Part shown: piece after piece, positions 24,995-37,720 of the stretch
Position numbering within the stretch: position 1 is the first letter of the stretch
Layout of the letters: every line of letters starts with the position of its first letter
Source of the DNA: Prochilodus magdalenae
Lineage: Eukaryota > Chordata > Actinopteri > Characiformes > Prochilodontidae
Length of the DNA stretch: 64,000 bases
Direction of reading: 5' to 3'
Assembly: GCA_024036415.1 (NCBI GenBank)
Contig: JAMWET010000513.1
Location: forward strand, 132,501 to 196,500
Notes under the pieces: generated by a model
Told to the model about the DNA's origin: nothing
Database searches by the model: none
What the model saw: only the letters and a program-made list of their open reading frames with translations
Made by a program: the position numbers and the translations under genes

Positions 24995-26290
24995 CAGTGA
25001 GGAAAGTAAGTATTTGAACTCGACTGCGACTTTGCAAGTTCTCCCACTTAGACATCATGGAGGGTCTGAAATGTTCATCTTAGGTGCATGTCCACTGTGA
25101 GAGACATAATCTAAAAAAAAAACTGGAAATCACACTGTATGATTTTTTAATAATGTATTTGTGTGTTACTGCTGTAAATAAGTATTTGACCACCTGCCAA
25201 TCAGCAAAAATTCTGGCCCTTAAAGACCTGTTAGTCCACCTCTAAAAACTCCACCTCCACTCCTCTTATTATTCTAAATTAGAAGCACCTGTTGGAGGTC
25301 GTTAGCTGCATAAAGACACCTGCCCACCCCACACAGTCAGTAAGACTCCAACTACTAACATGGCTAAGACCAAAGAGCTGTCCAAAGACACCAGAGACAA
25401 AACTGCTGACCTCCACGAGGCTGGAAAGGGCTACGGGGCAACTGCCAAGCAGCTTGGTGAAAAAAGATCAACTGTTGGAGCAATTATTAGAAAATGGGAG
25501 GAGCTAAACATGACTGTCAATCTCCCTCGGACTGGGGCTCCACGCAAGATCTCACCTGGTGGCGTATCAGTGATCCTGAGAAAGGTGAGGACTCAGCCCA
25601 GAGCTACACGGGAGGAGCTGGTCAATGACCTGAAGAGAGCTGGCACCACTGTTTCCACGGTTACTGTGGGTAATACACTAAGACCTCATAGTTTAAAGTC
25701 CTGCATGGCACGGAAGGTTCCCCTGCTTAAACCAGCACACGTCCAGGCCCGGCTTAAGTTTGCCCATGACCATTTGGATGATCCAGAGGAGTCATGGGAG
25801 AAAGCTCTGTGGTCAGATGGTCTTAATTCCACTCGCCGTGTCTGGAGGACGAAGAATGATGAGCACCATCCCAAAAACACCATCCCTACTGTGGAGCATG
25901 GGGGTGGAGCATCATGCTGTGGGGGTGTTTCTGCACATGGGACAGGACGACTGCACTGTGTTAAGGAGAGGAGGACCGGGGCCGTGTGCTGCGAGATTTT
26001 GGGGAACAACCTCCTTCCCTCAGTTAGAGCATTGAAGATGGGTCGTGGCTGGGTCTTCCAACATGACAATGACCCAAAGCACACAGTCAGGATAACCAAG
26101 GAGTGGCTCCGTAAGAAGCAGATCAAGGTTCTGGAGTGGCCTAGCCAGTCTCCAGACCTAAACCCTATAGAAGATCTTTGGAGGGAGCTCAAACGGGAAA
26201 CGTTTGACCTCTGTAATTGCAAACAAAGGCTACTGTACCAAATATTAACATTGATTTTCACAGGTGCTCAAATACTTATTTTCTTCCCTG
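24995..26290 (+). mobile_element. Tc1/mariner-family element with both ends and TA target duplication
   Basis: The left end CAGTGAGGAAAGTAAGTATT and the right end, read inward on the minus strand (CAGGGAAGAAAATAAGTATT), form imperfect terminal inverted repeats. TA dinucleotides flank both sides (24993-24994 and 26291-26292), the Tc1/mariner target signature. At 1296 bp it is slightly shorter than full-length relatives. It contains one damaged transposase reading frame. Confidence 0.9.
25360..26248 (+). pseudogene. Tc1-like transposase, internally deleted and frameshifted
   Basis: It starts with [10 protein letters not shown], the usual N-terminus, followed by a paired helix-turn-helix DNA-binding region (about residues 1-110). 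WSD (first catalytic Asp) is followed directly by GLNSTRRVW, lacking a short block usually found between them. HDNDPKHT (second Asp) and [11 protein letters not shown] (third acidic residue) are present. After ETFDL, around 26205-26213, about 45 codons of the usual C-terminus are missing and the frame shifts; the normal ending ([11 protein letters not shown] then TAA at 26246-26248) lies in the next frame. The initial frame instead stays open into the right inverted repeat and beyond. It is probably inactive. Confidence 0.88.
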
Positions 26291-26416
26291 TATATGCACA
26301 CAGCGGCATGCCAGGGTTTGGGCAGCTCTTGCTAAATGACATAAACGTGAAAATAAAAACAACTTAAATACGTTAATTCATGATAACACACTGTCTAATT
26401 AGAACAACAGGTAACA

Positions 26417-26850
26417 CTGCACCACGCAGGACTACATGCACACAGGCTGTTACCATGACTGTCCTTAACACCACGTCACCGTCACCAAAGACTGCAGTGG
26501 TGTCGTACCAGACTGTCATGGAGTGACTCAGAATGGCAGCGGGTCATCTTCAGTGACGAGTCCCGCTTTAGTCTTGGTGGAGATGCCCAACGAACCCGTG
26601 TGTGGAGGCACCGTGGTCAGCACCAAGATGGACGGTTTGGTGTCCACCTCCACCCCTACCGCACCATCTGCAGGAACTGTGTGAGGATGTTCAAGCTGCA
26701 TGGGATGGATTATCACAGGACTCCATCAGGAACCTCTACAGCTCCATACCGAGACGTCTGGCGTGTTGGGTTAGCGAACACGGCGGCCCGACGCCATACT
26801 GAGAGACAGACTTCTGTATGTGTAGCTCAATAAATATTGATCATATCAGT
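26417..26850 (+). mobile_element. Internally deleted Tc1-like element, copy D (5' truncated)
   Basis: The similarity starts at CACTGCACCACGCAGG and runs to AATATTGATCATATCAGT. It has a further deletion of about 30 bases just before the shared junction. It lies 127 bp downstream of the unrelated Tc1-like element that ends at 26290. Confidence 0.75.
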
Positions 26851-29599
26851 AAAAATACAGAATTTTGAAAATGTGGAAAAAGGAAACCGGAACCTGGACA
26901 AGCACCCACCTCCTGTAACACAGCGGTGATACTCTTACCAGTGGAATGGCCCTATGGACAGTACGATCACGGAGCACAGTTTTCTGATGGTTCTGAAGTG
27001 CTGCATTCAAAGCTTATTCTAAAACTGGCTCTGCACAATAAGCTCCATACAATGGTCTGCTTGCCTTCCCAGATGTAGGGTGGGCATTGTTGTAGTGGCA
27101 TGAGAGTATGTAGAGGCCACTCCTTATCCTGCCTGGCGTCTCCAGCTGCACGGCCGAACAACACAGTAACGTCTGTAGAGATAATCTAGGTAACTACCCA
27201 GGTAAACCTCCCCAGCACGCTCATTTCCTAGCTGTTCTCTGATGTTCAGGTGGAGGAATGACCGCTAGGTTCACGACCCCAATGCACAGCCTCTCCACTA
27301 CCTGGAACAATACTGATCTATTATGTCAACACTTTCCCCGTTATCACCTCGTACGAGCCTGCTCTCGTGTCTGTATGCTGTTTGTGGTTTGGAGATTTGT
27401 GTGTAGTATTTTAATTTAAATATATAAAAGAGGTGTGTCTTTAAAATGAACCCGCCTCTTTCAGCTAGCAGTGCTAAGTGCCTGAGCACGCTTGCAGGAG
27501 AATGCTAATCTGGGGCTTGCTGCTCTTTGAATGGGTCTCATTTCTAGGAAAGCTTTAAATACGACTGAGGATACGACTGAAGGGAAAAGGAACAGAAAGT
27601 GTCCTCAGTTTGACTCCCTCCTTCATAAACGGTAACGGAAACAGGAGGATTGTTTGGGGAAGTGTGAAGGAAGCTCTGGGTGTAGAGCTAAAGGCCACCA
27701 GCACTGGCAGCGCAAGCGGTCAGCACAATGTGACATAAACAAAGCGGTGTCTGAGGATGCAGTTCTTTAAACAGGGAGTCATACAGGATGTGTAACCCTT
27801 AGATCTCAGCTGGTTAACGTTAAGTGTGGGGTATCAGCATGCTACGTCTGCACACCCAAACCGTCATTTCTAATAGAACTCAGTGAGTGCTTTTATTATT
27901 TATCTGGGAATGTCCTAGCAGATTTCTAAAGAGTCTCATTTCTCATGAAGCAGACCTGTGACTGGAGTCTGAGGATCATTTCCTATTCCTATAGCAACCA
28001 TTCAACAGCCGTCTAACAGAGCAGCATCTGAGAGAACCAGTATGTCATGTATCCCAAAACATCTGGAACAAGTCCATCTCTCACTAGTTACTACTGTGTT
28101 TATGGTATTAGCATGGAAAGCTAACAGGGGATCAATAAACTAAACTAGCTATGTTAGCATTGTTATTAGTATGAAGTGCAGAATGACGCCATCTGCTGGT
28201 CACTTGAAAAAACAGTTTATATTTTATATTTATATTGTGTTCCCTAGTTATTAGGTAAATGTTAATGAAGTGGCTAATCATTTACTCCATACAAACTGGC
28301 CATTAGGTTCATTTTACTCTGCTAGCTAGTTAGCATGCTAAAGGCTACAGAACTGCTAACAATATTAAACAAAGGGCAGTGCACCATGCTTCTCTTCCTG
28401 ATGGTGCGTTCACAAAGACGATGGCAAGCCAGACATGTGATTTCTCCGTCGTCCAGATTTCCCTCTGCCATGTCACCATGCTAACATTTGTGTGGCTTCA
28501 TGTTGCCCTTACACGTCCCAAAGGCTTTGCATCATCATATTTTGCATAACAAAGTTCACTTAGCTAGCTAATTAGCGCCCTCAGGCCAAGTGCAGTTTGC
28601 TGTGAAGCGGTCAGATGCCCACCTGGGAATTCCACTCACGGCCTCTAGAGGTCCCAGTCACCTCAGTCCTCACTGGTTTTCCCACCTGTTTTCCATTAGC
28701 TCATTCAGAGCAGGCTTGCAGTGGGCCCTGGTGAAGTCTTGTTTCGGAGTGTCATTCTCTGGTGGTCCGGTTTGAAGCCTGAGATCAATCATTACAGTAA
28801 TACATGACCTTTGGTGACCCCAACCGTTCAAACTGGCCTGGCTGGTCACCAGTAAAACCAGCACATTTTGTGTACTGGAGTGCTGGTCAACCAGCCTGAC
28901 CATGGTGGGTGACCAGCCAGCATAAACCAGATTAGGTTGTCATGTAATGTTGATAGTAGCTCAACACCAGAGAATGTTAGCTAGCTGGGCACACAGGCTG
29001 CTGTTACAGGGATGTTGTAGATAGGGGGCGCCAAACAGAATGCTGTGTTCTAGGAACCACCGGTAGCCTGAATGTTGTATGAAGGTCCAGTGTGACATGT
29101 ATCGGTGTAGTGTAGAGCAGTGGACACGTTTGGCTCACACGGTTCCACAGAAGACAGCAGAGGGGACATCCTCTAAGGTCTTCCGCCAGTTTGCGGTCTG
29201 GGTGGTATTTTTAAACCAAGGCCATGCTACATGCTAACCGTTCAGAGTGATGGGACAGGACTGCTGACCCATCTGTTCCCACAGTGCTGACCAATGGGCT
29301 AGGTCGAACAGGAAGTCTTATATATCAGCGGCTATTGTTCTCCGAAACCCTCCCAGCTGCTATCTTCCCCTCGTTGCTCCACACCCCCACGCACACCACA
29401 CAGTGATGAACTGCTGCAGATGTGGACTGTCTGAAGCTGACGTTTCTGATTATTAAGGATCAGTCGGTTCCAATTTGGGAACAGTTTAAGGTTTTCCCTC
29501 ATTAATAACTCAGGAACTTTCCAGAGTGTGTCCATGCATGGAGGGAACTGGGACCTGAGGCCAGCTGTACCAGATACCAATGAACGGATATTCTATTGA
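26851..29599. other. Unannotated stretch
   Basis: It contains a GACCAGCC/GGCTGGTC-rich inverted-looking block at about 28830-28930 and many TTAGCTAGC words. No gene is recognised. Confidence 0.45.
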
Positions 29600-29865
29600 C
29601 TATCTAGAACCACCAGTGAACCTGCATCTGAAAAAACCTGGAAATGCTAAGTTCCTTTGGGGGACTATTTGACCTCACAGCGCCCTGCAGCATGTATCCC
29701 TCCACCATGAATGGAGTTTAAGGCTGAGATCTTCTCCACACTATCATAAACAGCGTCTCAGACATCAGGCAGCGTATTCAGAACCTCCTCATGTAGGAAC
29801 TTCCTGTGAGGGAGCTTTTAGAGGGGACGTCTGGTTACCTTCACCACCACTGGGAACCGTTCTGA
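29600..29865 (+). repeat. Unclassified dispersed repeat R2, copy 2
   Basis: It shares the blocks CTATCTAGAACCACCAGTGA, CTTTGGGGGACTATTTGACC and GAGGGAGCTTTTAGAGGGGA with the other copies. Confidence 0.7.
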
Positions 29866-29944
29866 CTGTATCTAGAACCGAGCGTTTCACATCAAACTTC
29901 ACTAAAAGACTGTTTACTGATTATTTATGCAGTCACTCTCACAT

Positions 29945-29995
29945 CAAAGAATTGGTCAGGTGGTCCAGATGTGGTGGAGGCCTTCCCTGGCACAG
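29945..29995. repeat. Short dispersed repeat shared with 59930-59985 (inverted)
   Basis: GGTCAGGTGGTCCAGATGTG followed by GTGGAGGCCTTCCCTGGCAC is nearly the reverse complement of 59930-59985 in GPN1 intron 12. Source element unknown. Confidence 0.6.
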
Positions 29996-30640
29996 TTCCG
30001 AGGAGAATTCCCTGTAGGCTGGGATTGTATCCACTGCTGGTAGACCCGTATGACCGTACGCTTCCACACACCTGCAGATTCAGCTACTTCCTTCACACTA
30101 TGGTGTTTGGCCACGCCCACATGCAGTCCCTCCTTTTAGCCAATCATTAACATCTGCTCTGGAGCCATTTTCCACACATGGAACGAGACATTCCCTGCCC
30201 TGTAGCACCTCTTCCCAATCTATGGATCCCGTCACTCACACCCCACAGGGGTTTATAGCCCCATCATTCTCATGCAGCGCCACCTGCAGGAGCCTGAAGG
30301 CAATTTTTTATCTGGGGAGATTATGTTAGAGTCACAGATCTGGTTCATGCTCAGCTTTAATGAAAACTCAGAAACTAACAAAACAATGGCGGCCAGGCTA
30401 GCATTAGCTTTCTCTGCTAGCAGGCTGGGACACGATTCTCTGCTAGGGCCTCTGAACCTCTCCCTGCTCCACATGTACCCAGTCCTTCAAAATAAAAGCG
30501 CTAAATAAAAGTGTGCTGTGACGTCACTATACTATATGTTTATTGAAGAATTAATACTTTACACAAATTAACAAATAAATACATAAATAAGCATATATGA
30601 AATATGTAGCTTTACATTTTAATATTGGATCACTTGTGAA

Positions 30641-31255
30641 CACTGTGTCCACTCACTGTCCACTCTATTAGACACTCCTACCTTGCTGGTCCACCTTGTA
30701 GATGGACAGTCAGAGACGATAGCTCATCTGCTGCTGCACAGTGCAGTGTTGGTCATCCTCTAGTCCTTCATCAGTGGACACAGGACGCTGCCCCACAGGA
30801 CGCTGCCCCACAGGACGCTGCCCACAGGACACTGCCCACAGGACGCTGCCCACAGGACGCTGCCCACAGGACGCTGCCCACAGGACGCTGCCCCACAGGA
30901 CGCTGCCCCACAGGACGCTGCCCCACAGGACACTGTCAGCTGGATAGTTCTGGTTGGTGGACGATTCTCAGTCCAGTAGTGACACTGAGGTGTCCAGCAG
31001 CACTGCTGTGTCTGATCCACTCACACCAGCACCACACACACTAACACACCACCACGTCAGTGTCACTGCAGTGCTGAGAATGATCCACCACCCACATCAT
31101 ACCTGCTCTGTGGTGGTCCTGTGGGGGTCCTGACCATTGAAGAACAGGGTAATACAGTACACAGAGAAACAGATGGACTACAGTCTGGACCTGTACACCT
31201 ACAGAGTGTCCTGTATGGTCAGTGGAGTGTAGGTACAGCGAGGTGGACCTAATGG
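30641..31255 (+). mobile_element. Dispersed repeat with internal 15-bp minisatellite, copy 1
   Basis: Shared with 50.5-51.3 kb and 55.8-56.5 kb. Landmarks: CACTGTGTCCACTCACTGTC, then CCTCATCAGTGGACACAGGA-like bases, an array of CAGGACGCTGCCCCA (30780-30940, about 11 units), and a right arm with CAGCAGCACTGCTGTGTCTG. This copy has only one of the two arms seen in copy 2. I know the family as a common non-coding fish repeat but cannot name its class. Confidence 0.7.
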
Positions 31256-32044
31256 CGGGCCAGTCAGTGTATGTGTATGTATATCCAGGCCACTGCTGGC
31301 TGTATTTAGAGGAGGTACAGTAACGTCTTGGCCGGTTTGTGTGTCCAGTGTGTTCCAGCTCTTCGTGACTAAGCCCTGACGCAGTGTGGTCTGGCAGAAA
31401 CGTGAGAGAAGCAGCTCTAAACCCTCCACAGATTTCATTTCTGTGTTGTTGAATCTGCTCTGCAGTGAGATCAGAGTCCCCGTCAAGAGACAGCACGCTG
31501 AAATCCCCTTAACCGCTCGCTCGGCTCGGCTACATTACAGCTACAGGCGGCTTCACAGGTCACTACTGGCTCCTGAGAGAACCTTCTGGTGGATGGTTCT
31601 GCGAAGGACTGTTTGTGTAAATGGGATGTGTGAGCATGAGGCACGTTTTTAAAGCATCATGTACCAATTAAGGGATTTTCCTGGAGCTGTATGTGGAAGA
31701 GCAGTTCCAAGAACCACAGAGAAGGTCCGGGTGGAGCAGCCAAGAGGAAGTGTCCTGATCTTCTGAGAGCTTCTGCATCGTGACTCTGCGTGTGTTTGGA
31801 GAGCACTGAGTGTTTCCTGCTTGTGGCTGCACAGAATGAGCCGGAGAGGGAGAGGTTCACTAATAGAAACAGCAGCGACCAGATTCATAACAGCACCATG
31901 ACACAGCGCCTCAAAACTACACACGCCATGCTGGCTCCGAGTACTCCCCTAGGAGAGCGGAGGAGCGGCCCAGGCAGGGTGAAGTACAGAGAAACCACAC
32001 TAGTGTGAAGGTATGAGTCAACATCATGCTCAGGTTCTCCATAT
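31256..32044. other. Unannotated stretch
   Basis: No recognised gene or repeat; short frames overlap on both strands. Confidence 0.45.
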
Positions 32045-33205
32045 TCCCCCAAAATCCAGCATGTGAGGTGTAGACAGAGTGAGGGAGAGAGGGTTTGGTG
32101 TGAGGTGTGTACAGAGTGAGTGAGAGGGGGTTTGGTGTGAGGTGTGTACAGAGTGAGGGAGAGAGGGTTTGGTGTGAGGTGTGTACAGAGTGAGGGAGAG
32201 AGGGTTTGGTGTGAGGTGTGTACAGAGTAAATGAGAGGGGGTTTGGTGTGAGGTGTGTACAGAGTGAGGGAGAGAGGGTTTGGTGTGAGGTGTGTACAGA
32301 GCGAGGGAGAGAGGGTTTGGTGTGAGGTGTGTACAGAGTGAGAGAGGGTTTGGTGTGAGGTGTGTACAGAGTGAGGGAGAGAGGGTTTGGTGTGAGGTGT
32401 GTACAGAGCGAGGGAGAGAGGGTTTGGTGTGAGGTGTGTACAGAGTGAGGGAGAGAGGGTTTGGTGTGAGGTGTGTACAGAGTGGGGGAGAGAGGGTTTG
32501 GTGTGAGGTGTGTACAGAGTGAGTGAGAGAGGGTTTGGTGTGAGGTGTGTACAGAGTGAGGGAGAGAGGGTTTGGTGTGAGGTGTGTACAGAGTGAGGGA
32601 GAGAGGGTTTGGTGTGAGGTGTGTACAGAGTGAGGGAGAGAGGGTTTGGTGTGAGGTGTGTACAGAGTGAGGGAGAGAGGGTTTGGTGTGAGGTGTGTAC
32701 AGAGTGAGTGAGAGAGGGTTTGGTGTGAGGTGTGTACAGAGTGAGGGAGAGCGGGTTTGGTGTGAGGTGTGTACAGAGTGAGGGAGAGAGGGTTTGGTGT
32801 GAGGTGTGTACAGAGTGAGGGAGAGAGGGTTTGGTGTGAGGTGTGTACAGAGTGAGGGAGAGAGGGTTTGGTGTGAGGTGTGTACAGAGTGAGGGAGAGA
32901 GGGTTTGGTGTGAGGTGTGTACAGAGTGAGTGAGAGAGGGTTTGGTGTGAGGTGTGTACAGAGTGAGGGAGTGAGGGTTTGGTGTGAGGTGTGTACAGAG
33001 TGAGGGAGAGAGGGTTTGGTGTTAGGTGTGTACAGAGTGAGTGAGAGCGGGTTTGGTGTGAGGTGTGTACAGAGTGAGGGAGAGAGGGTTTGGTGTGAGG
33101 TGTGTACAGAGTGAGGGAGAGAGGGTTTGGTGTGAGGTGTGTACAGAGTGAGGGAGAGAGGGTTTGGTGTGAGGTGTGTACAGAGTGAGGGAGAGAGGGT
33201 TTGGT
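32045..33205. repeat. 37-bp tandem array, about 31 units
   Basis: The unit contains GTGTACAGAGTGAGGGAGAG then AGGGTTTGGTGTGAG. On the minus strand the unit has no stop in any frame, so two overlapping open frames of 410 and 465 codons run through it; their peptide repeats every 37 residues (three units). No gene is implied. Confidence 0.95.
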
Positions 33206-34076
33206 TGGCCCCCGTGTGCCCCATGAACAGCTGACCTTTGAATGGAGGGTTAATTGGTCCATAGGAGCACTGGAGGAATGGCCATGCCCACGTGGAGGCT
33301 CTCAGGAGGCTCACCTGCCTCCTGGCGTTTCCAGCAGCGCTCCTGCTGCTGTGTTCAGTAAAGGAGAGTGCTCAGTGTGTTGTGTTCCCCATGAGCTTTT
33401 CTGTGTTGATGGACCGGCCTTATTTCGAAAGAATGCGCTTCAGTTTGATGAAATATTTTCCATAATTTAATTCACTTCAGTCACACAATCATTTTTTCAG
33501 ACACCACACACTCACGCAGAGTTCACTGAACACGCTCTGAGGAGCACTTCAGTCCATACACCGCCCTGAACGCCGTGTTGACCTCAGACATGAATCACCA
33601 GTGTGCGTCCTGTGTTAGACTGAGGGGTGATCTCCTGTAGTGAATGGAGTTACTGCTTCCTGTGCTGGACCGGGACTCTCCTATCACGACATGTGCGGGA
33701 ACACACGCTCAGTGGTGTTGGGCTGATGGAGCCTACAGCAGTAAATGTGTCGCCAGTGCGCTGTTTGCTCATTCAGCCGGTTCAGACATGCGGGATGAGA
33801 CCAGAGTAGACGGCCTGAGTCGGCCAGGGAAAGCCTGCGAGGCCTGCAGCGTGGTTGGGCTTCGCCTGGAGGAATGGACGTGTATCAGGTGGTGTCTAGA
33901 CTGATGGTGTTCCCAAAAACTCCGGAAGGAGAAATGCCTTCATATTGAGGATTCCCCAGTTTAATAAAGGAGCTGTGCATATGGCAAGAACAGTGCACAG
34001 TGCAATCACGGCGCGTTAAGTTCTCCGAAATCTAGACTCATAGTTACACTCAGCATCTCAAGAGCAGCCGCACAAC
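33206..34076. other. Unannotated stretch
   Basis: Nothing recognised. Confidence 0.45.
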
Positions 34077-34744
34077 CAGCTGCACCCAGAAGGAATCAAC
34101 CGACTGATTCAAACTTGGTGTGTTCGATCTAGGAGCTCTCACACTCAGCTGAACATGACTGACCCACCAGCCACAACTGTGTACATTCAAGGAGCAGTGA
34201 TGTCCCCCCTGAGTGACACACAGACCGTTACGACGACTGTCCTTAACACCACGTCACCGTCACCAAAGACTGCAGTGGTGTCGTACCAGACTGTCATGGA
34301 GTGACTCAGAATGGCAGCGGGTCATCTTCAGTGACGAGTCCCGCTTTAGTCTTGGTGGAGACGCCCAACAAACCCGTGTGTGGAGGCACCGTGGTCAGCA
34401 CCAAGATGAACGGTCTGTTGTCACACGTCCAGAAGGCCTGGTGTCCCTCCACCTCCACTCCTACCGCACCATCTGCAGGAACTGTGTGAGGATGTTCAAG
34501 CTGCATGGGATGGAGTATCACAGGACACCATCAGGAACCTCTACAGCTCCATACCGAGACGTCTGGCGTGTTGGGTTAGCGAACACGGCGGCCCGACGCC
34601 ATACTGAGAGACAGACTTCTGTATGTGTAGCTCAATAAATATTGATCATATCAGTCTAAATTTATCATCAGTTATTGATCCTGGTCACCTTTATCTTCCT
34701 TCCCAACACCACCGCACTCCCACACCTCCCTCTGGGTGCGGCTG
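34077..34744 (+). mobile_element. Internally deleted Tc1-like element, copy E (both ends present)
   Basis: The best preserved copy: the left end CAGCTGCACCCAGAAGG and the right end CTCTGGGTGCGGCTG form an inverted repeat. The + strand encodes PLRRLSLTPRHRHQRLQWCR, then VIFSDESRFSLGGDAQ, then the fused C-terminal part in another frame. The catalytic centre is absent, so it could move only with help from another transposase. Confidence 0.8.
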
Positions 34745-35264
34745 TTTCTGATGATGAGTGTGTATAGTTAGTATGGGTAAACTAATAAGAGAACATTACA
34801 GAGGTTTCAGTAGGGAGAGGTGGGTGGTGACTACACTGCTCCCCCTACTGACCAAACTGTTCTCATTCTGACCTCTGCATGGAGCGTAACGTAGCACAGC
34901 ATCCGCTGCCTGCTTTCAACATGTTACACTCGGCCACAGCTTTAATTTGGAGTCCAGGTTTCTCAGAAGAACGGATCAGCTGAATGTAACCGCAGTAGCA
35001 GATCCCACTCTAAAAGCTCGAACAGACGGAGAGAGGAGAGAGGAGGCGGAGAACAGAAACCATCACAAGGCAAACACGAACCCGACACCTAGCGCTGCAC
35101 GGGTGAATGCCTCCGTCCGTCCACAGGAACTGATGTGTTTACTTGTCAGGACGTTCAACCAAACTGAGCGCTCAGTATCGAATAGCACTGCATGAGGAAC
35201 CAATTACCCTGGCCCTCTCAGAGTCCATTCCCAAGCCCAGGGTCAGTCAGAGAGGCCACCACAC

Positions 35265-35306
35265 TCACTCCACCACACTCCACCACACTCCACCACACTC
35301 CACCAG
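35265..35306. repeat. CCACCACACT short tandem repeat
   Basis: Four near-identical 10-base units. Confidence 0.8.
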
Positions 35307-35349
35307 CCAGAACTACTGAACTCAGCGTAATCCAGCAGAACATATACCC

Positions 35350-35575
35350 TAAACCACACCTATACCACCGTACCTACACCTAGAACTTACAGTTATACAC
35401 TCCACCTAACGAGAAACTGTAGAACAGACTCAGTCTATACCACAGTACCTACATTTAGAGCTTAGAGTTATACACTCGACCTAACGAGAAACTGTAGAGC
35501 AGACTCAGTCTATACCACAGTACCTACATTTAGAGCTTAGAGTTATACACTCCACCTAATGAGAACCTATAGAGC
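35350..35575. repeat. 75-bp tandem repeat, three units (left partner)
   Basis: The unit contains CTGTAGAACAGACTCAGTCT and ACCACAGTACCTACATTTAG. The same unit occurs in reverse orientation at 45140-45345. Confidence 0.85.
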
Positions 35576-36235
35576 TGATTCAGAATGGTTCCTCATGCAT
35601 GTGTAACGCTGGTGTTGAGAACCCTCTGGACGATAAGGCTGATGGATTCTCAGGGTGGGTTCTGGCACTCGGCCTGCAGTGACTGTATGAAGTTCATCAT
35701 TGCTGGCGGAGCTTTAAGACCCCTCCCCTCAGAGCTGTGAGTGGGGGGTTCAGTGGTCAGACGGCATGTTTCAGCGGTCACTGCCGGGCGGAGTCCGAGC
35801 AGCGTTATTGCTTCAGCCGTCTGACATCATCTCAGAGAAATACACAGAGGGGCCGTTTCCAGCGAAGCGCTGTAGTGGGGATTTCTTACACATGTGATAA
35901 ACAGACTCATTACCCTCCCCGGAGACGATCAGCTAATCCTTTAATCTAGATTTCATTTTTACATTTCGTCTACGTCCTTTATTAAACCCACAGTGTAGTC
36001 AGTGTCCCAGATCTGCTCTGTATTATTTATTTATTTAATTATTTATTTATTTATTCACCATTACAGAGCGCGATGATTGATATTAGTTGAACCAAAGAGT
36101 ACTTCAAAGGGCTGCTATAGAATACTGAGGAACCTCCTCTCCTGTTCACACTAATGTAAATAAAGACCCTAATGTTCTGTATTGATGGTCCTGCTCTTTG
36201 TTTGTAACGATGGTTCTGGTCAGTGTCCAGATTAG

Positions 36236-36925
36236 ATCATATCAGACCAAACCAGACCAGACCAAACCAGACAGGTCCACAGTAAATCAGACCAGACCAC
36301 TTCAGACCCAAACAGACTAGTTTAGCTCAGACCAGACCAGACCAGGTCAGACAAGACAAGACCAGATCAGACCAGACCAGGCCAGACAAGACAAGACAAG
36401 ATCAGATCAGGCAAAACCAGGTCAGATCAGATCAGCACAGACCAGGTCAGACAAGACAAGACCAGATCAGATCAGATCAGATCAGGCCAGACCAGACCAG
36501 ACCAGACCAGGTCAGCAAAGACAAGACCAGATCAGACCAGGTCAGCAAAGACAAGACACAATCAGATCACATAAAACCAGATCAGGCCAGATCAGGCAAA
36601 CAAGACCAGATCAGACCAGACCAGGTCAGACAAGACAAGACCAGATCAGATCAGGCAAGACCAGATCAAACTAGACCAGGTCAGCCAAGACAAGACCAGA
36701 TCAGTTAAGAGCAGTTCAGACCAGATTATACCGGAATAGATCAGACAAGACTAGATCAGATCTGATCAAACTAAATCAGACCAGACAAGATCAAATCACA
36801 TCACTTCCCATTCCCATATCACCAGACCAGATCAGAGTGAGTCAAATCAGATCAGACAAGATCAAACCACACAAGACAAGTTCATATCACATCACCTAAT
36901 CAGACTGGACCAGATCAGACCAGGT
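36236..36925. repeat. ACCAG/ATCAG pentanucleotide array
   Basis: About 690 bases of degenerate CAGAC and CAGAT pentamers with AAGAC and GGTCAG variants. Confidence 0.9.
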
Positions 36926-37477
36926 AAGGTTAGGTCAGGTCATACCAGCCCACCTTGCTCAGGAGCTAGCCCCCACTGCTGGCTTCTGACTTCTGTGATG
37001 TCAGATGTAAACGGAGGCGGCGGCGTCCAGGAGCTGGGTTTCGTGGTACGTGATTAACTACTCCAGTACAGCGGAGTGGAAGTCTGAGCTGGGAGCTGCT
37101 GGTCAGCCTAGCAGCTGACACTTTGTCTGACCAATAATGCATCAGCTGGCCTGCTACCGCTAGACCTCAAGCAGGTCAACCGTGGGCCAGCGAGAGGTGT
37201 CGCCTGGCTTGGGGAAGACACGGTAGTCCGTCTCCACATAGGGACCTAACACCAGTGGAGGGAATGGGACGGCTGAGGTTGTCAGTTGGCGGCAGGAAGA
37301 TGCACCACTTAGTCTGGATAGCTGAGGTGCAAGATGTGCACTCCGGGCCTGAGGAACAGTTGGGGGGTGGGGGTGCCAAATGGACCTAGAGAGTGCCACG
37401 TTGAGTGTCATGTGGTTACAATGAAGCCACCAGATGTCCTGAGCGCAGATGAGCCAGGGACATTGCTACCATTTTTG

Positions 37478-37720
37478 CATGTCTGAGACGCTGTTTATGA
37501 TAGTGTGGAGAAGAGCTCCACCTTAAACGCCATTCATGGTGGAGGGATACATGCTGCAGGGCGCTGTGAGGTCAAATAGTCCCCCAAAGGAACTTAGTAT
37601 TTCCAGGTTTTCCAGATTTTCATCACCAACATTCCCTATATACACTCAGAGACACGTGTAGGTTCACTGGGGGTTTAGGTAGTCAATAAAGTGTCTATAT
37701 ATGTAGGTTCTAGATATGGA
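37478..37720 (-). repeat. Unclassified dispersed repeat R2, copy 3 (reverse)
   Basis: Reverse complement of the other copies: it runs from GTCTGAGACGCTGTTTATGA through CATTCATGGTGGAGGGATAC to CAGGTTTTCCAGATTTTCAT and the CTAGA end block. Confidence 0.7.

Noticed and set aside
25686..26261. 191-codon minus-strand frame inside the Tc1 element
   Set aside because: Shadow of the + strand transposase; no independent features.
31917..33314. Minus-strand frames of 410 and 465 codons
   Set aside because: A 37-bp tandem repeat lacking stops; the peptide is a perfect echo of the unit.
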